Shown here one piece after another: positions 15,863 through 25,115 of a stretch of 64,000 bases of DNA. The position numbers and the translations under genes are program-made. The DNA comes from Pelagibius litoralis (GTDB taxonomy: Bacteria > Pseudomonadota > Alphaproteobacteria > Kiloniellales > Kiloniellaceae), in NCBI RefSeq assembly GCF_011683915.1, contig NZ_JAAQPH010000018.1:51753-115752 (forward strand), given 5' to 3'. How positions within the stretch are numbered: the stretch's first letter is position 1; every line of letters starts with the position of its first letter. Under the pieces are notes generated by a model, which made no database searches, was not told the origin of the DNA, and worked only from the letters and a program-made list of their open reading frames with translations.

Positions 15863-18451
15863 TTATTCGTTGCGCAGCAGGGGGGCGGCCTTCTGGCCGA
15901 GTGCCCGCCAAGTGCCGGCAAAGCCGAAGGCCACGGTGATGGCGGTGGCCAGCAGGGCGGTGGTCAGAACCGCCTGGGGCATGAAAACGAAGGGTGTGCC
16001 CATGATTTCGGTCAGCACCAGATAGGCGGCCAGGCTGCCGATGGCGGCGGCAATGGTGGCGGTCACCAGGCCCAGCAGGCCGTATTCCAGCAGAAAGGCC
16101 TGGGCTATGACCCGCCGGGTTGCGCCCAGAACCTTCAACACCACGGCGTCGTAGACCCGGCGGTGATGTCCGGCGGCGACGGCACCGGCCAGCACCAGAA
16201 CGCCGGCGGCCAGGGCGACGGCGGCGATGGCGCGCACCGCCGTGGCGATGTGGGTCATCAGCTGGCCGACCTGCTCCAGCGCCTCTTTCACCCGGATCGA
16301 GGAGACGTTGATGAAGCGGTCGGTGACGGCGATTTCCAGGCCATCCTCGGCTTCCGGTTCGGCCTTCACGGTGGCGATGTGGCTTTGCGGTGCCTGCTCC
16401 AGCAGGCCGGGGGAGAACACCATGACGAAGTTGATGGTCAGGTTGCTCCAGTCGATGACCCGCAGATTGGCGATGGTCACTTCGACGTCGCGGCCCAGGA
16501 TGTTGACGCTGAGCTTGTCGCCCGGGCCGATGCCGAGCGCCTGGCCGACATCGTTGTCGAGCGAGACAAGGGGGTCGCCGCTGTAGTCGGCGGGCCACCA
16601 GTCGCCGGCGGTCAGCTCGTCGCCGGCGCGCGGCTCACGCATCCAGGTGAGGCCGCGGTCGCCGCGGAAGATCCACTGCACGTCCGCCGGGATTTCCATG
16701 TCCCGGGGCGATACGCCGTTCACCGCGGAGATGCGCCCGCGCAGCATCGGCACGCGCTGCACCTCGGTGATGCCCGGCAGGCCGGCGACCAGGCTGTCGA
16801 AGTCGGCAACCTGGTCGGGCTGGATATCGATGAAGTAGAAGCCGGGGGCTTCCTCCGGCAGGCTTTGCTGGAGCTGGCGGGACAAGTTGCCCTCGATGAG
16901 GGCGATCGCCACCAGCACCGTCAGGCCGAGGCCGAGCGACATGACGACCGAGCCGGTCGGTGCTCCCGGCCGGTGCAGATTGGTGATGGCGAGGCGCAGG
17001 CCCGGGCGCCGCGAGCGCGGCAGGCGGCGCGACAGGCTGATGATTGCCTGCGCCGCCAGACGGAACAGGGCGAGCGCCGCGATGGCCCCGACCACGAAAT
17101 AGAACGCCAGCATCCGGTCGCTGGCGGTCAGCACCGCCAGGCCCGCCAGCAGACCGCCGGAGAAGACCAGCGCCGGCAGGACGCTACGGTCCGGCAGTGC
17201 CTTTGCCGGTGTGATCAGATCGCGGAACAGGCTGGCCGCCGGCACCGCGCGGGCCCGCGCCAGCGGCAGCAGTGAGAAGGTGATGGCGGTCAGGATGCCG
17301 AAGGCGGCGGCGGTGAGCAGCGGAACCGGATAGATCGCCAGTTCGGCGCGCCAGCCCAGGGCGTCGCCGATCACCGCCTGGGCCGCCGGCGGGCTGAGGG
17401 CGCCGATCGCCACGCCGATCACGATGCCGACCAGCGCCAGGGCGAGGATCTGCGCCATGTAGATCTGAAAGACCAGACGGCCCGGTGCGCCCAGGCACTT
17501 CATGGTGGCGATGGTGCCGGTCTTGCCGTCCAGGTAGCTGCGCACGGCATTGCCGACGCCGACGCCGCCGACCAGCAGAGCGGTCAGACCCACAAGGGTC
17601 AGGAACAGGGTCAGCCGGTCGATGAAGCGGCCGATGCCCGGCGCCGCCTGCGTCGTATCGCGAATGCGCCAGCCGGCCTCGGGGAAGGTTTCCGTCAGAT
17701 CGCTGCGCAGCGCCGCAGCAGAGGTCTGACTGTCCAGGCGCAGGCGGTAATGATTGCGGATCAGGCTGCCCGGCTGAACCAGGCCGGTGGCGGCCAGGCT
17801 TTCCTGCTGGACCATGAAGGTCGGGCCCAGGGTGAAGGCGCGTGAGGTGCGGTCCGGTTCGCGCTCCAGCACCGCCCGGACCTGGTATTGGGTGTCGCCG
17901 ATCTGCACCAGCTCACCCAGTTCAACTTCCAGGCGGCGCAGCAGATTGCCGTCCACGACCGTGCCCCAGACACCGTCCTGTTGCGCCAGGGCTTTGTCGA
18001 GATCGAGAGCCGGGGCAAGCTCGACGGCACCGTAAAGCGGATAGAGGTTGTCGACCGCCTTCAGCTCGACCAGGACCCGGCGCGACCCCTCGTCCAGGCC
18101 GCGGGCCATGGCCCGCATTTCCGAGGTGGTCGAGATCTCGGCCCGCTCGCCCAGCCAGGCCAGTTGCTCGGCGCTGGCCTCGACATGGGTGAGGCGCAGG
18201 TCCATGTCGCCGCCCAGCAGGCTGCGTCCGTCGCGCTGCAGGCCCTGCAGCATCGCCTCCGATACCGAGCCGACGCCGGCAATGGCGGCGACGCCAAGGG
18301 TGAGGCAGGCCAGAAAGATGCGAAAGCCCTTGAGGCCGCCGCGCAGTTCCCGCCGCGCCAGGCGCAGAGCGAGCGGCAGGCTGCCCGCAACGCCTTTGCC
18401 CATGGCTTTGCTGCCCGGGCGCCCGACGGCTGGTTGGTCCAGCGCCGTCAC
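15863..18451 (-). CDS. YbbP-type ABC transporter permease (FtsX/MacB superfamily)
   Basis: 862 residues. Seen: an N-terminal helix after LARRELRGGLKGFRIFLACL, a large periplasmic domain (~50-260), FtsX helices with VGLTALLVGGVGVGNAVRSY and GTIATMKCLGAPGRLVFQIY, a second duplicated half, and a last FtsX block with VYDAVVLKVLGATRRVIAQA. Known: YbbP pairs with the ATPase YbbA and is often next to TesA. The complex is thought to extract or export lipophilic compounds rather than import. GTG start overlapping the ybbA stop (GTGA), so tightly coupled. Confidence 0.93.
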   Translation of the reverse strand: MTALDQPAVGRPGSKAMGKGVAGSLPLALRLARRELRGGLKGFRIFLACLTLGVAAIAGVGSVSEAMLQGLQRDGRSLLGGDMDLRLTHVEASAEQLAWLGERAEISTTSEMRAMARGLDEGSRRVLVELKAVDNLYPLYGAVELAPALDLDKALAQQDGVWGTVVDGNLLRRLEVELGELVQIGDTQYQVRAVLEREPDRTSRAFTLGPTFMVQQESLAATGLVQPGSLIRNHYRLRLDSQTSAAALRSDLTETFPEAGWRIRDTTQAAPGIGRFIDRLTLFLTLVGLTALLVGGVGVGNAVRSYLDGKTGTIATMKCLGAPGRLVFQIYMAQILALALVGIVIGVAIGALSPPAAQAVIGDALGWRAELAIYPVPLLTAAAFGILTAITFSLLPLARARAVPAASLFRDLITPAKALPDRSVLPALVFSGGLLAGLAVLTASDRMLAFYFVVGAIAALALFRLAAQAIISLSRRLPRSRRPGLRLAITNLHRPGAPTGSVVMSLGLGLTVLVAIALIEGNLSRQLQQSLPEEAPGFYFIDIQPDQVADFDSLVAGLPGITEVQRVPMLRGRISAVNGVSPRDMEIPADVQWIFRGDRGLTWMREPRAGDELTAGDWWPADYSGDPLVSLDNDVGQALGIGPGDKLSVNILGRDVEVTIANLRVIDWSNLTINFVMVFSPGLLEQAPQSHIATVKAEPEAEDGLEIAVTDRFINVSSIRVKEALEQVGQLMTHIATAVRAIAAVALAAGVLVLAGAVAAGHHRRVYDAVVLKVLGATRRVIAQAFLLEYGLLGLVTATIAAAIGSLAAYLVLTEIMGTPFVFMPQAVLTTALLATAITVAFGFAGTWRALGQKAAPLLRNE

Positions 18452-19218
18452 GAGACGGCCGCTTGAGCCGGGGCGTTTGCGGAGGTGTTCCGGCCGGTCG
18501 GGCCGTCGTCGATGATCAGGCCGTCGAGCAGTTTTACGGTGCGCGCGCAGCGCGCCGCCAGCTGCGGGTCATGGGTGATCAGCAGCAGGGTGGTGCCCTG
18601 CCCCGCCTGCAGGCTGAACAGCAGGTCGATGACCTGCTGGCCGGTTTCGCCGTCCAGGTTTCCGGTCGGCTCGTCGGCCAGCAGCAGATCCGGTTCCGCG
18701 GCAAAGGCACGGGCCAGCGCGGTGCGCTGCTGCTCGCCGCCGGAAAGCTGACCGGGATAGTGGGTCAGGCGGTGGCCCAGGCCGACCGACTCCAGGCAGG
18801 CCGCCGCCCGCTCAAAGGCGTCGCTGCGCCCGGCGAACTCCAGGGGAATGGCGACGTTTTCCAGGGCCGTCATGGTCGGGACCAGGTGAAAATCCTGGAA
18901 CACGATGCCGACGGAATCGCGCCGGAACCGGGCCAGGGAATCTTCGTCCAGGCCGTTGAAGCGGGTGCTGCCGATGGTTACCTGGCCCTCGCTCGCACGC
19001 TCCAGGCCGGCGATAATCATCATCATCGACGACTTGCCGGAACCCGAAGGCCCGACCACGCTGACCGTCTCGCCGCGGCCGATGGTCAGGTCGAGCCCGC
19101 GCAGGATATGAACCGGACCGGCCGACGACGGCAGGGTCAGTTCCACCGCCTCCAGGGCGATCATGGAATCTCTTGGGTCGGTCGGGACCTTTGAGGCAGG
19201 GTTGCTGTTTTCGGTCAT
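18448..19218 (-). CDS. YbbA-type ABC transporter ATP-binding protein
   Basis: 256 residues. Seen: Walker A GPSGSGKS (~56-63), Q-loop VFQDFHLVPTMTALEN, signature LSGGEQQRTALARAFA (~150-165), Walker B LLLADEPTGNLDGETG, and switch histidine in LLLITHDPQLAA. These place it in the MacB/LolD/YbbA group. The start is taken at MTENSNPASK with AGAGGG five bases upstream; the longer frame lacks a better site. First gene of the ybbA-ybbP operon and divergent from the esterase gene, the conserved arrangement in proteobacteria. Confidence 0.95.
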   Translation of the reverse strand: MTENSNPASKVPTDPRDSMIALEAVELTLPSSAGPVHILRGLDLTIGRGETVSVVGPSGSGKSSMMMIIAGLERASEGQVTIGSTRFNGLDEDSLARFRRDSVGIVFQDFHLVPTMTALENVAIPLEFAGRSDAFERAAACLESVGLGHRLTHYPGQLSGGEQQRTALARAFAAEPDLLLADEPTGNLDGETGQQVIDLLFSLQAGQGTTLLLITHDPQLAARCARTVKLLDGLIIDDGPTGRNTSANAPAQAAVS

Positions 19219-19481
19219 GGTCCCTCTTTTATACGGTCTGCCTGCCATATGGATCGCTCAAACGCCATTTCAACGCAGATCGGCCGTCTAAGCCGCGCCT
19301 TTCTTGGTGTTTTCCGGACCTTTAGGGCGGTTTGCCGGCCGCCGCCATCATTTTGCCCGCTTGATCGGGCGCGTTGCGGCGACTACTTGTTTCACAGGAT
19401 CAAAAGGGTTCCCGGCGGGGCGGATGACCCTCCGGCAGGACGTCTTCTCCCCGCGGCACAACCCTTAAAGGGTGGGTTTCT

Positions 19482-20165
19482 ATGCATTTTTCCCCCGATT
19501 CCCGCAGGCGGCAGGGCAGATGGATGCCGGCCCTGGCGGTTGCTGCGGCAATGGTTCTGGGCAGCCCCGGGGCCCAGGCCGAAGCCCTGCGCCTGATGGC
19601 CTTCGGCGACAGCCTGGTCCACGGCTACGGCCTGGCGGCGGGCGATACCTTTCCCGAACAACTGGAAGCCGCGCTGCGGGCCGACGGCCTGGACGTCACG
19701 GTGATCAATGCCGGCAATTCGGGCGATACCTCGGCAGCGGGGCGGGCCCGGCTCGACTGGGCGCTGGCCGACGATCCGACCGCGGTGATCCTGGAGCTGG
19801 GCGCCAACGACGGCCTGCGCGGCCTCGACCCGAACGCGACCTACGACAATCTCGACGCCATCATGGCCCGGCTCGACGAAGAAGGTCTGCCGGTGCTGAT
19901 CGCCGGGATGCTGGCGCCGCCCAACCTGGGCCGGGAATACGGCGATATCTTCAACAATGTCTTTCCGCGCCTGGCCGAGAAATACCAGGCACCGCTCTAT
20001 CCGTTCTTCCTGGAGGGGGTGGCCTTTGAGCCGACACTCAATCAGGCCGACGGCATCCACCCCAATGCCGCGGGCGTGGCGGAGATCGTGAAACGCATCA
20101 AGCCGCAGGTTGTTGCCCTGGTGAAGACCGCCAGGCTGGCCGAACAGTCCCAGCAGACGAACTGA
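19482..20165 (+). CDS. tesA: TesA-type SGNH arylesterase / lysophospholipase
   Basis: 227 residues with a cleavable signal peptide (ALAVAAAMVLGSPGAQA, cut near residue 33), so periplasmic. Seen: block I FGDSLVHGYGL with the nucleophile serine, block II NAGNSGDTSAAGRARLDW, block III LELGANDGLRGLD, and block V DGIHPNAAG with the Asp-His pair. Known: TesA hydrolyses acyl-CoA thioesters, aryl esters and lysophospholipids. Divergent from ybbAP, as is usual, and two bases ahead of the FIST gene. Confidence 0.94.
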   Translation: MHFSPDSRRRQGRWMPALAVAAAMVLGSPGAQAEALRLMAFGDSLVHGYGLAAGDTFPEQLEAALRADGLDVTVINAGNSGDTSAAGRARLDWALADDPTAVILELGANDGLRGLDPNATYDNLDAIMARLDEEGLPVLIAGMLAPPNLGREYGDIFNNVFPRLAEKYQAPLYPFFLEGVAFEPTLNQADGIHPNAAGVAEIVKRIKPQVVALVKTARLAEQSQQTN

Positions 20166-20167
20166 CT

Positions 20168-21340
20168 ATGACCGCCCCCGCAATTAACAGCGGCGCCCAG
20201 CGCGCCGGGCGTTACGTATCCGCTTTTGCCAGCAGTGATGAGGCCTCGCCTGAAATCTGGGGGTCGGTGGCCACTGCCTGTGTTGCGGCGCTCGGCGACC
20301 TGCCGGAGCGCGCGAACCTGGGCTTTGTCTACGTCACGGCCGCCCTGGCCGACGATCTGGGCAGCATCGTCACCTTCCTGCGGGAGCGCACCGGCGTGGC
20401 GGACTGGACCGGCACGGTCGGCCTGGGGGTGATGGCTTCGGGGCGGGAGTTTTACGACCGCCCGGCGCTTTCGGTCCTGGTCGCCGCCCTGCCGGAAGAC
20501 AGCTATCGCCCCTTCGCGCCGGTGGTGAGCGACCTGGACGATTTCAGCCGCGATCACGACGCCTGGGTGGCGCAGCACAGGCCGATCCTGGGTGTGGTTC
20601 ACGGCGATCCGCGCAATCCCCAGATTATCGAGGTCATCGAAGCCGTCTCCCAGGCAACCGCCGCTTTTCTGGTCGGCGGCCTGACCGCTTCGGAAAGCCC
20701 CGATTTTCCGCAGGTCTGCGGAACCCTGACCGAGGGCGGTCTGTCGGGCGTGCTGTTCTCCTCGGAGCAGTTGGCGGTGGCCGGCCTTTCCCAGGGCTGC
20801 ACGCCGATCGGCGCCGTCCATGAGGTTACCGCAGCGACCGGGCAGGGGGTGGTCAAGACCCTCGACGGCCGTCCGGCCCTGACGGTGCTGCGTGAGGATG
20901 TCGGCGAGTTGCTGTCGCGCGATCTAAGCCGTATCGGCGGTTACATCTTCGCGGCGCTGCCGATTGCCGGCAGCGACACCGGCGACTATACGGTGCGCAA
21001 TCTGGTCGGCATGGATATGGAGCGCGAGTGGCTGCAGGTCGGTGCCGAGCTTGCGCCCGGCGACCGCGTCGGGTTCTGCCGGCGCGACCATGCCTCGGCG
21101 CGGGGCGACCTGAAACGGATGCTGGAAGGCCTGCGCGAGCGCGCCGGCTCAGCGCCGCGCGCCGGGCTTTATTATTCCTGCGTCGCCCGGGGGCGGCACC
21201 TTTTCGGTCCACACTCGGAAGAACTGCAGTTGATCCGCGAGACCTTTGGCGATATCCCGCTGACCGGGTTCTTTGCCAACGGCGAAATCTCAAACAACAG
21301 ACTCTACGGCTACACCGGCGTTCTGACGCTGCTGCTTTGA
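20168..21340 (+). CDS. FIST-domain sensory protein
   Basis: 390 residues. Seen: N-terminal FIST_N pattern with LGFVYVTAALADDLGSIVTF (~49-68), TVGLGVMASGREFYDRPALS (~88-107) and LVGGLTAS; C-terminal FIST_C with QGCTPIG, MEREWLQVGAELAPGDRVGF, LYYSCVARGR, and PLTGFFANGEISNNRLYGYT. Known: FIST modules bind small ligands such as amino acids and usually feed two-component signalling. Here it stands alone without a kinase. Only two bases separate it from the esterase stop, so the two are co-transcribed. Confidence 0.92.
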   Translation: MTAPAINSGAQRAGRYVSAFASSDEASPEIWGSVATACVAALGDLPERANLGFVYVTAALADDLGSIVTFLRERTGVADWTGTVGLGVMASGREFYDRPALSVLVAALPEDSYRPFAPVVSDLDDFSRDHDAWVAQHRPILGVVHGDPRNPQIIEVIEAVSQATAAFLVGGLTASESPDFPQVCGTLTEGGLSGVLFSSEQLAVAGLSQGCTPIGAVHEVTAATGQGVVKTLDGRPALTVLREDVGELLSRDLSRIGGYIFAALPIAGSDTGDYTVRNLVGMDMEREWLQVGAELAPGDRVGFCRRDHASARGDLKRMLEGLRERAGSAPRAGLYYSCVARGRHLFGPHSEELQLIRETFGDIPLTGFFANGEISNNRLYGYTGVLTLLL

Positions 21341-21400
21341 AACGGCGGCTTGTCTCGACGGCGCTTTTTCTGAGGGCATCACATGTCTGGGGGACATCAC

Positions 21401-22444
21401 ATGGAGTATCGCAAACTGGGCCGCAGCGACATAAAGGTCAGCGCCATCTGTCTTGGCACCATGACCTGGGGCATTCAGAACAGCGAGGCCGAGGGCTTCG
21501 AGCAGATGGACTATGCCCTGGATCAGGGGATCAATTTTTTCGATACCGCCGAGATGTATCCCGTGGCCCCCAAGGCCGACACCTACGGCCGCACAGAAGA
21601 GATCATCGGCAACTGGTTCGCCGCCCGGGGCAACCGCGACAAGGTGGTGCTGGCGACCAAGATCGTCGGCCCGAACAAGGAGCGCTTCGCCTACATCAGG
21701 GGCGGCGATACCCGCTTCAACAAGGACCACATCACCGCGGCGGTCGACACCAGCCTGAAGCGCCTGAAGACCGACTACATCGATCTTTACCAGCTGCATT
21801 GGCCGGACCGGGCGACCAACGATTTTCGCGGCCTTGCCTATGAACAAAAGCCGGATGCCGCGGAGACCCCGGTCGAGGAAACCCTGGAGGCGCTGGATGA
21901 AGTGGTGAAGGCCGGCAAGGTGCGCCAGGTCGGCCTGTCGAACGAAAACCCCTGGGGGGCGATGCGCTTTATTACGGCATCGGAGGCCGGCAGGGGCCCG
22001 CGCATGGCCGCCGTCCAGAACCCCTATAACCTGCTGAACCGCAGCTTCGAGACCCGCATGGCCGAGGTCGCCCTGCGCGAGGATTGCGGCCTGATGGCCT
22101 ATGCGCCACTGGCGGCCGGAACCCTGAGCGGCAAGTACCTGAACGACCAGTGGCCCGAGGGCGCGCGCCGCACGCTCTGGCCGGACAACACGCGCTATCA
22201 GGGGCCCCAGGCGGATGCCGCGACGGCGGCCTATGTGAAGCTGGCGCAGGACCACGGCCTGGACCCGGCCCATCTTGCCCATGCCTTCGTGCTGACCCGC
22301 CCCTTCGTCACCGCCTCGATCATCGGTGCCACGAAAATGGAGCAGCTGAAGCTCGACCTTCAGGCCAAGGATGTGGTTCTCAGCGACGAGGTCCTTGCGG
22401 GCATCGAAGCCATTCACAAGGACTACACCTATCCCTGCCCCTAA
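21401..22444 (+). CDS. aldo/keto reductase (Tas-like)
   Basis: 347 residues, AKR TIM barrel. Seen: MEYRKLGRSDIKVSAICLGT, catalytic Asp and Tyr in FFDTAEMYPV (~48-57), Lys in VVLATKIVG, His in YQLHWPD, and C-terminal VTASIIGATKMEQL for cofactor binding. The insertion KPDAAETPVEETLEALDE and overall length match the Tas/YghZ clade that uses NADPH. An in-frame ATG 18 bases upstream (MSGGHHMEYRK) has an almost identical leader (GCATCACATG versus ACATCACATG), so the start could be either. Confidence 0.92.
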   Translation: MEYRKLGRSDIKVSAICLGTMTWGIQNSEAEGFEQMDYALDQGINFFDTAEMYPVAPKADTYGRTEEIIGNWFAARGNRDKVVLATKIVGPNKERFAYIRGGDTRFNKDHITAAVDTSLKRLKTDYIDLYQLHWPDRATNDFRGLAYEQKPDAAETPVEETLEALDEVVKAGKVRQVGLSNENPWGAMRFITASEAGRGPRMAAVQNPYNLLNRSFETRMAEVALREDCGLMAYAPLAAGTLSGKYLNDQWPEGARRTLWPDNTRYQGPQADAATAAYVKLAQDHGLDPAHLAHAFVLTRPFVTASIIGATKMEQLKLDLQAKDVVLSDEVLAGIEAIHKDYTYPCP

Positions 22445-22515
22445 GAGCAGTCCCGCCGGGGCAGGCGTCACTGCCGTTCGGGTCTTCCCGCGTTTTCCAG
22501 TCTTCGATATCGGCC

Positions 22516-23049
22516 ATGCGTCTGTTTGTTGCCCTTTCCCTTCCCGCCGATCTGCGCAGCCGTCTCTGCGCCCTGTCCTCGGGCTTGCCGGGCGCCCGCT
22601 GGGTCGATCCGGCCAATCTGCATCTGACCCTGCGTTTCATCGGCGAGGTCGGTGGTCATGAGGCGGACGATGTGGATGCCGCTCTCTCCGGTATCAACGG
22701 CAAGCGCTTTTCCCTGACCCTTTCCGGCCTCGGCCAGTTCGGTGGGGACCGGCGGCTGCGCGCGCTCTGGGCCGGGGTGGAGCCCAACGAGGCCCTGGAC
22801 CATCTGCAGGCCAAGATCGAAACCGCGCTGCAGCGCGCCGGTCTCGCCCCGGAGAAGCGCAAGTTCAAACCCCACGTCACCCTGGCGCGCTTCAAGGCCA
22901 ACCCGGGCGAGCGGCTGCAGGACTACATCGTCGAGCGGTCGCTGTTCCGCGCCGAACCTTTCGAGGTGACCGAGTTCGTTCTCTACTCCAGCTACCTGGC
23001 CCACAAGGGCGCGATCTACGCCCCCGAAGCGACGTATCCGCTGATATGA
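22516..23049 (+). CDS. thpR: RNA 2',3'-cyclic phosphodiesterase ThpR (LigT)
   Basis: 177 residues, 2H phosphoesterase. Seen: MRLFVALSLPADLRSRL, the first catalytic HLTLRFIGEV (~35-44), and the second HVTLARFKA (~116-124), i.e. the paired H-x-T motifs. Known: the enzyme opens 2',3'-cyclic phosphates at RNA ends and can ligate tRNA halves in reverse. It starts 71 bases after the aldo/keto reductase and may be co-transcribed with it. No neighbour explains its RNA substrate. Confidence 0.95.
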   Translation: MRLFVALSLPADLRSRLCALSSGLPGARWVDPANLHLTLRFIGEVGGHEADDVDAALSGINGKRFSLTLSGLGQFGGDRRLRALWAGVEPNEALDHLQAKIETALQRAGLAPEKRKFKPHVTLARFKANPGERLQDYIVERSLFRAEPFEVTEFVLYSSYLAHKGAIYAPEATYPLI

Positions 23050-23177
23050 GCGGCGCGCGTCTCAGCGTTGCCACGGCGAGTTTGCGGTCACGGCCAAGCC
23101 GCTCTCAAATGTCCGTCACATGGTTCACCTGATGCAGCAGGCTGCGGCGGCCTGTGCCGCTCTGATCGTGATCTGCC

Positions 23178-24110
23178 TTAGGACGTCGGGCCGAGGGGAC
23201 CGGCCGGCGGCTGTATCGGTTTGGGCTTGCGGGTCTCGCGGTGCAGGATGTAGAGGCCGCTGGCGACCAGCATGGCCGAGCCGATCCACACTTCGGGGCC
23301 CGGCACATCCTGCCAGACGAGCCAGCCGATGATGACGCCCCAGAGCAGCACCGAATAGTCGAAGGGTGCGATCACCGCGGCGGGCGCGAAGCGGTAGCCC
23401 TGGGTGATCAGCATCATGCCGGCGGTGCCGATCACGCCCATGAAGGCGAAGAGCCCGAGATCCGGCAGGGTCGGGGTCTGCCATTGGGTGGGCATCAGCG
23501 TCAGGGTGACCCCGACGGCGATAAGGCTGGGCCAGAACAGGATCGCCGAGGTCGAGAGGAAGCGGGTCTGCTTGCGTCCGATCAGCATGGCAACGGCGTA
23601 GCAGAAGGCGGCGCCCAGGGGCAGCAGGGCCTCGACGCGGAAGGCCGAGGTTCCCGGCTGCACCACCACCAGAACCCCCAGGAAACCGAAGATGACCGCC
23701 GCCCAGCGCCGCACGCCGACATGCTCGCCCAGCACCGGGACGGAGAGGGCGGTGATGAACAGCGGGGCGGCAAAGGCGATGGCGAAGGCATCGGCCAGGG
23801 GCATGTAGCGCAGGCCGGTGAAGAACAGAAAGGCGGCGCCCAGATTGGCGCAGGCCCTGGCCAGCAGAAGGCCGGGGCGGCGTGGCCGCAGGTTGGCCAG
23901 GCCGCCGCTGCTGAGGATCACGAAAACCAGAATGGTCATCAGGCCGAAGAAGTTGCGGGCCAGGATGATCTGGCTGACGGCGTAGCCTTCGCCGAGAAAC
24001 TTGGCGCAGGCGTCCATGACCGCCATGCCGAAGAGCCCGACCAGCGCACAGGCGATGCCGAAACCGATCCGCTCCACCCCGGCAGCGGGCTTTGCAACCT
24101 CTTGGCTCAT
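23178..24110 (-). CDS. DMT-superfamily (EamA) transporter
   Basis: 310 residues with ten membrane helices in two EamA repeats. Seen: FGIACALVGLFGMAVMDACA as helix 1, the half-repeat end ITALSVPVLGEHVGVRRW, and the equivalent AFDYSVLLW-type helix and WLVWQDVPGPEVWIGSAML in the second half. Known: such proteins export amino acids, nucleosides or other metabolites. Substrate not predictable. Monocistronic; upstream lies repeat B2. Confidence 0.9.
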   Translation of the reverse strand: MSQEVAKPAAGVERIGFGIACALVGLFGMAVMDACAKFLGEGYAVSQIILARNFFGLMTILVFVILSSGGLANLRPRRPGLLLARACANLGAAFLFFTGLRYMPLADAFAIAFAAPLFITALSVPVLGEHVGVRRWAAVIFGFLGVLVVVQPGTSAFRVEALLPLGAAFCYAVAMLIGRKQTRFLSTSAILFWPSLIAVGVTLTLMPTQWQTPTLPDLGLFAFMGVIGTAGMMLITQGYRFAPAAVIAPFDYSVLLWGVIIGWLVWQDVPGPEVWIGSAMLVASGLYILHRETRKPKPIQPPAGPLGPTS

Positions 24111-24130
24111 GTTCTTATCCTGAACGTAAC

Positions 24131-24240
24131 GGCACCGGCCCGCATCCCCTCCCGGCCACCCCCAAATATCCCATGGGCGATTATCCTGGTGGGTGGCCGG
24201 GAGGGGATGCGGGCTGGAACCGCTTCGACGTAGGTCGAAA
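24131..24240. repeat. dispersed repeat family B, copy 2
   Basis: Left arm GCCCGCATCCCCTCCCGGCC pairs with GGCCGGGAGGGGATGCGGGC. The centre has ATTATCCTGGTGGGTGGC, shared with copy 1. The right flank is GGAACCGCTTCGACGTAGGT then CGAAA, which recurs in the fragment near 5.96 kb. It fills the gap between two minus-strand genes. Confidence 0.88.
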
Positions 24241-24245
24241 TAACG

Positions 24246-25115
24246 CTACGCGTAGCGGATCAGGATGTCCTGCACCATTTGCGCATAGGGGGGTCCACAG
24301 ATCTGCGTGTGCACCAGCAAAGGAAAGAGATTGTAGATATCACGCCGGGCTTCGTGGTAGCCGGGCCGGGGCGGCCGCAGCGCTTCATAGTGCCGGTGGA
24401 AGGCGGGGCCGAAGGTGGACAGCAGCTCGATATAGGCGATCTCCACCTCCGGATCGGCAAAGTAGAGCGCCGGATCGATGAAGGCGGCGACGCGATTGCC
24501 GCGAAACAGGACATTGCCCGCCCAGACATCGCCGTGCACCAGTCCGGGCTGCGGCGGCTGCTCGATGAAACGCTCCAGCCTGTTGCAGAAAGCCTCCAGC
24601 CGTCGATGGGTCTCGGCCGGCAGGCGCCCTGAATCCCTGGCGATGCGCCCCATCACCAAAAGGCGCCGGTCGCGGTAGAAATCGCACCAGGATCCGGCCC
24701 AGGCGTTGGGCTGCGGCAACGCGCCGATCACGGTGTCACGCTCGAAACCATAGGCCGGCGCGGTGATGGCGTGCAGCGCGGCGAGCCTTTCGGCGGCGTC
24801 TTCCTCCGTGGCGGTGCTTGCGCCGGAGTCATGGTCCACATAGTCCATCAGCAGCAGCGATTCTGAAACATGGCGCGTCTGCGGCACCGGCAGGCGGGTG
24901 TTCCCGGCCAGGAAGTCGAGCATATAGCCTTCGACCGCAAGGCCGCCGTCCCGGGCCACTTTGGCGACCAGGGGCGGGCCGTTCTCAAGGTCGACCCGGA
25001 AAACCTCCGCCACGCAACCGCCGAGCAGGCGCGTGAGCCCGCGTGGAGGCAGGCCCAGGGCCGCCGCAACGACGTCTTCGGGGGTCTGGTTCCTTTCGCT
25101 AGGGCTTGGTTCCAT
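24246..25115 (-). CDS. fructosamine kinase-family protein
   Basis: 289 residues. Seen: GGCVAEVFRVDLENGPPLVAK with the ATP-binding lysine, LLMDYVDHD hinge, RLAALHAI, catalytic LVHGDVWAGNVLF (the HGDxxxxN loop), FIDPALYFADPEVEIAYIEL (metal-binding Asp), and C-terminal NLFPLLVHTQICGPPYAQM. Known: family members phosphorylate ketosamines (protein deglycation) or related sugars. Overlaps the LMW phosphatase gene by 17 bases, so the kinase and phosphatase are one operon, a recurrent pairing fitting repair of glycated proteins. Confidence 0.93.
   Translation of the reverse strand: MEPSPSERNQTPEDVVAAALGLPPRGLTRLLGGCVAEVFRVDLENGPPLVAKVARDGGLAVEGYMLDFLAGNTRLPVPQTRHVSESLLLMDYVDHDSGASTATEEDAAERLAALHAITAPAYGFERDTVIGALPQPNAWAGSWCDFYRDRRLLVMGRIARDSGRLPAETHRRLEAFCNRLERFIEQPPQPGLVHGDVWAGNVLFRGNRVAAFIDPALYFADPEVEIAYIELLSTFGPAFHRHYEALRPPRPGYHEARRDIYNLFPLLVHTQICGPPYAQMVQDILIRYA

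Noticed and set aside
16163..17275. 370-codon plus-strand frame
   Set aside because: Antisense to the YbbP permease; no recognisable domain.
23050..23177. Possible short gene between thpR and the DMT transporter
   Set aside because: No frame has a convincing start plus ribosome-binding site or protein-like composition.
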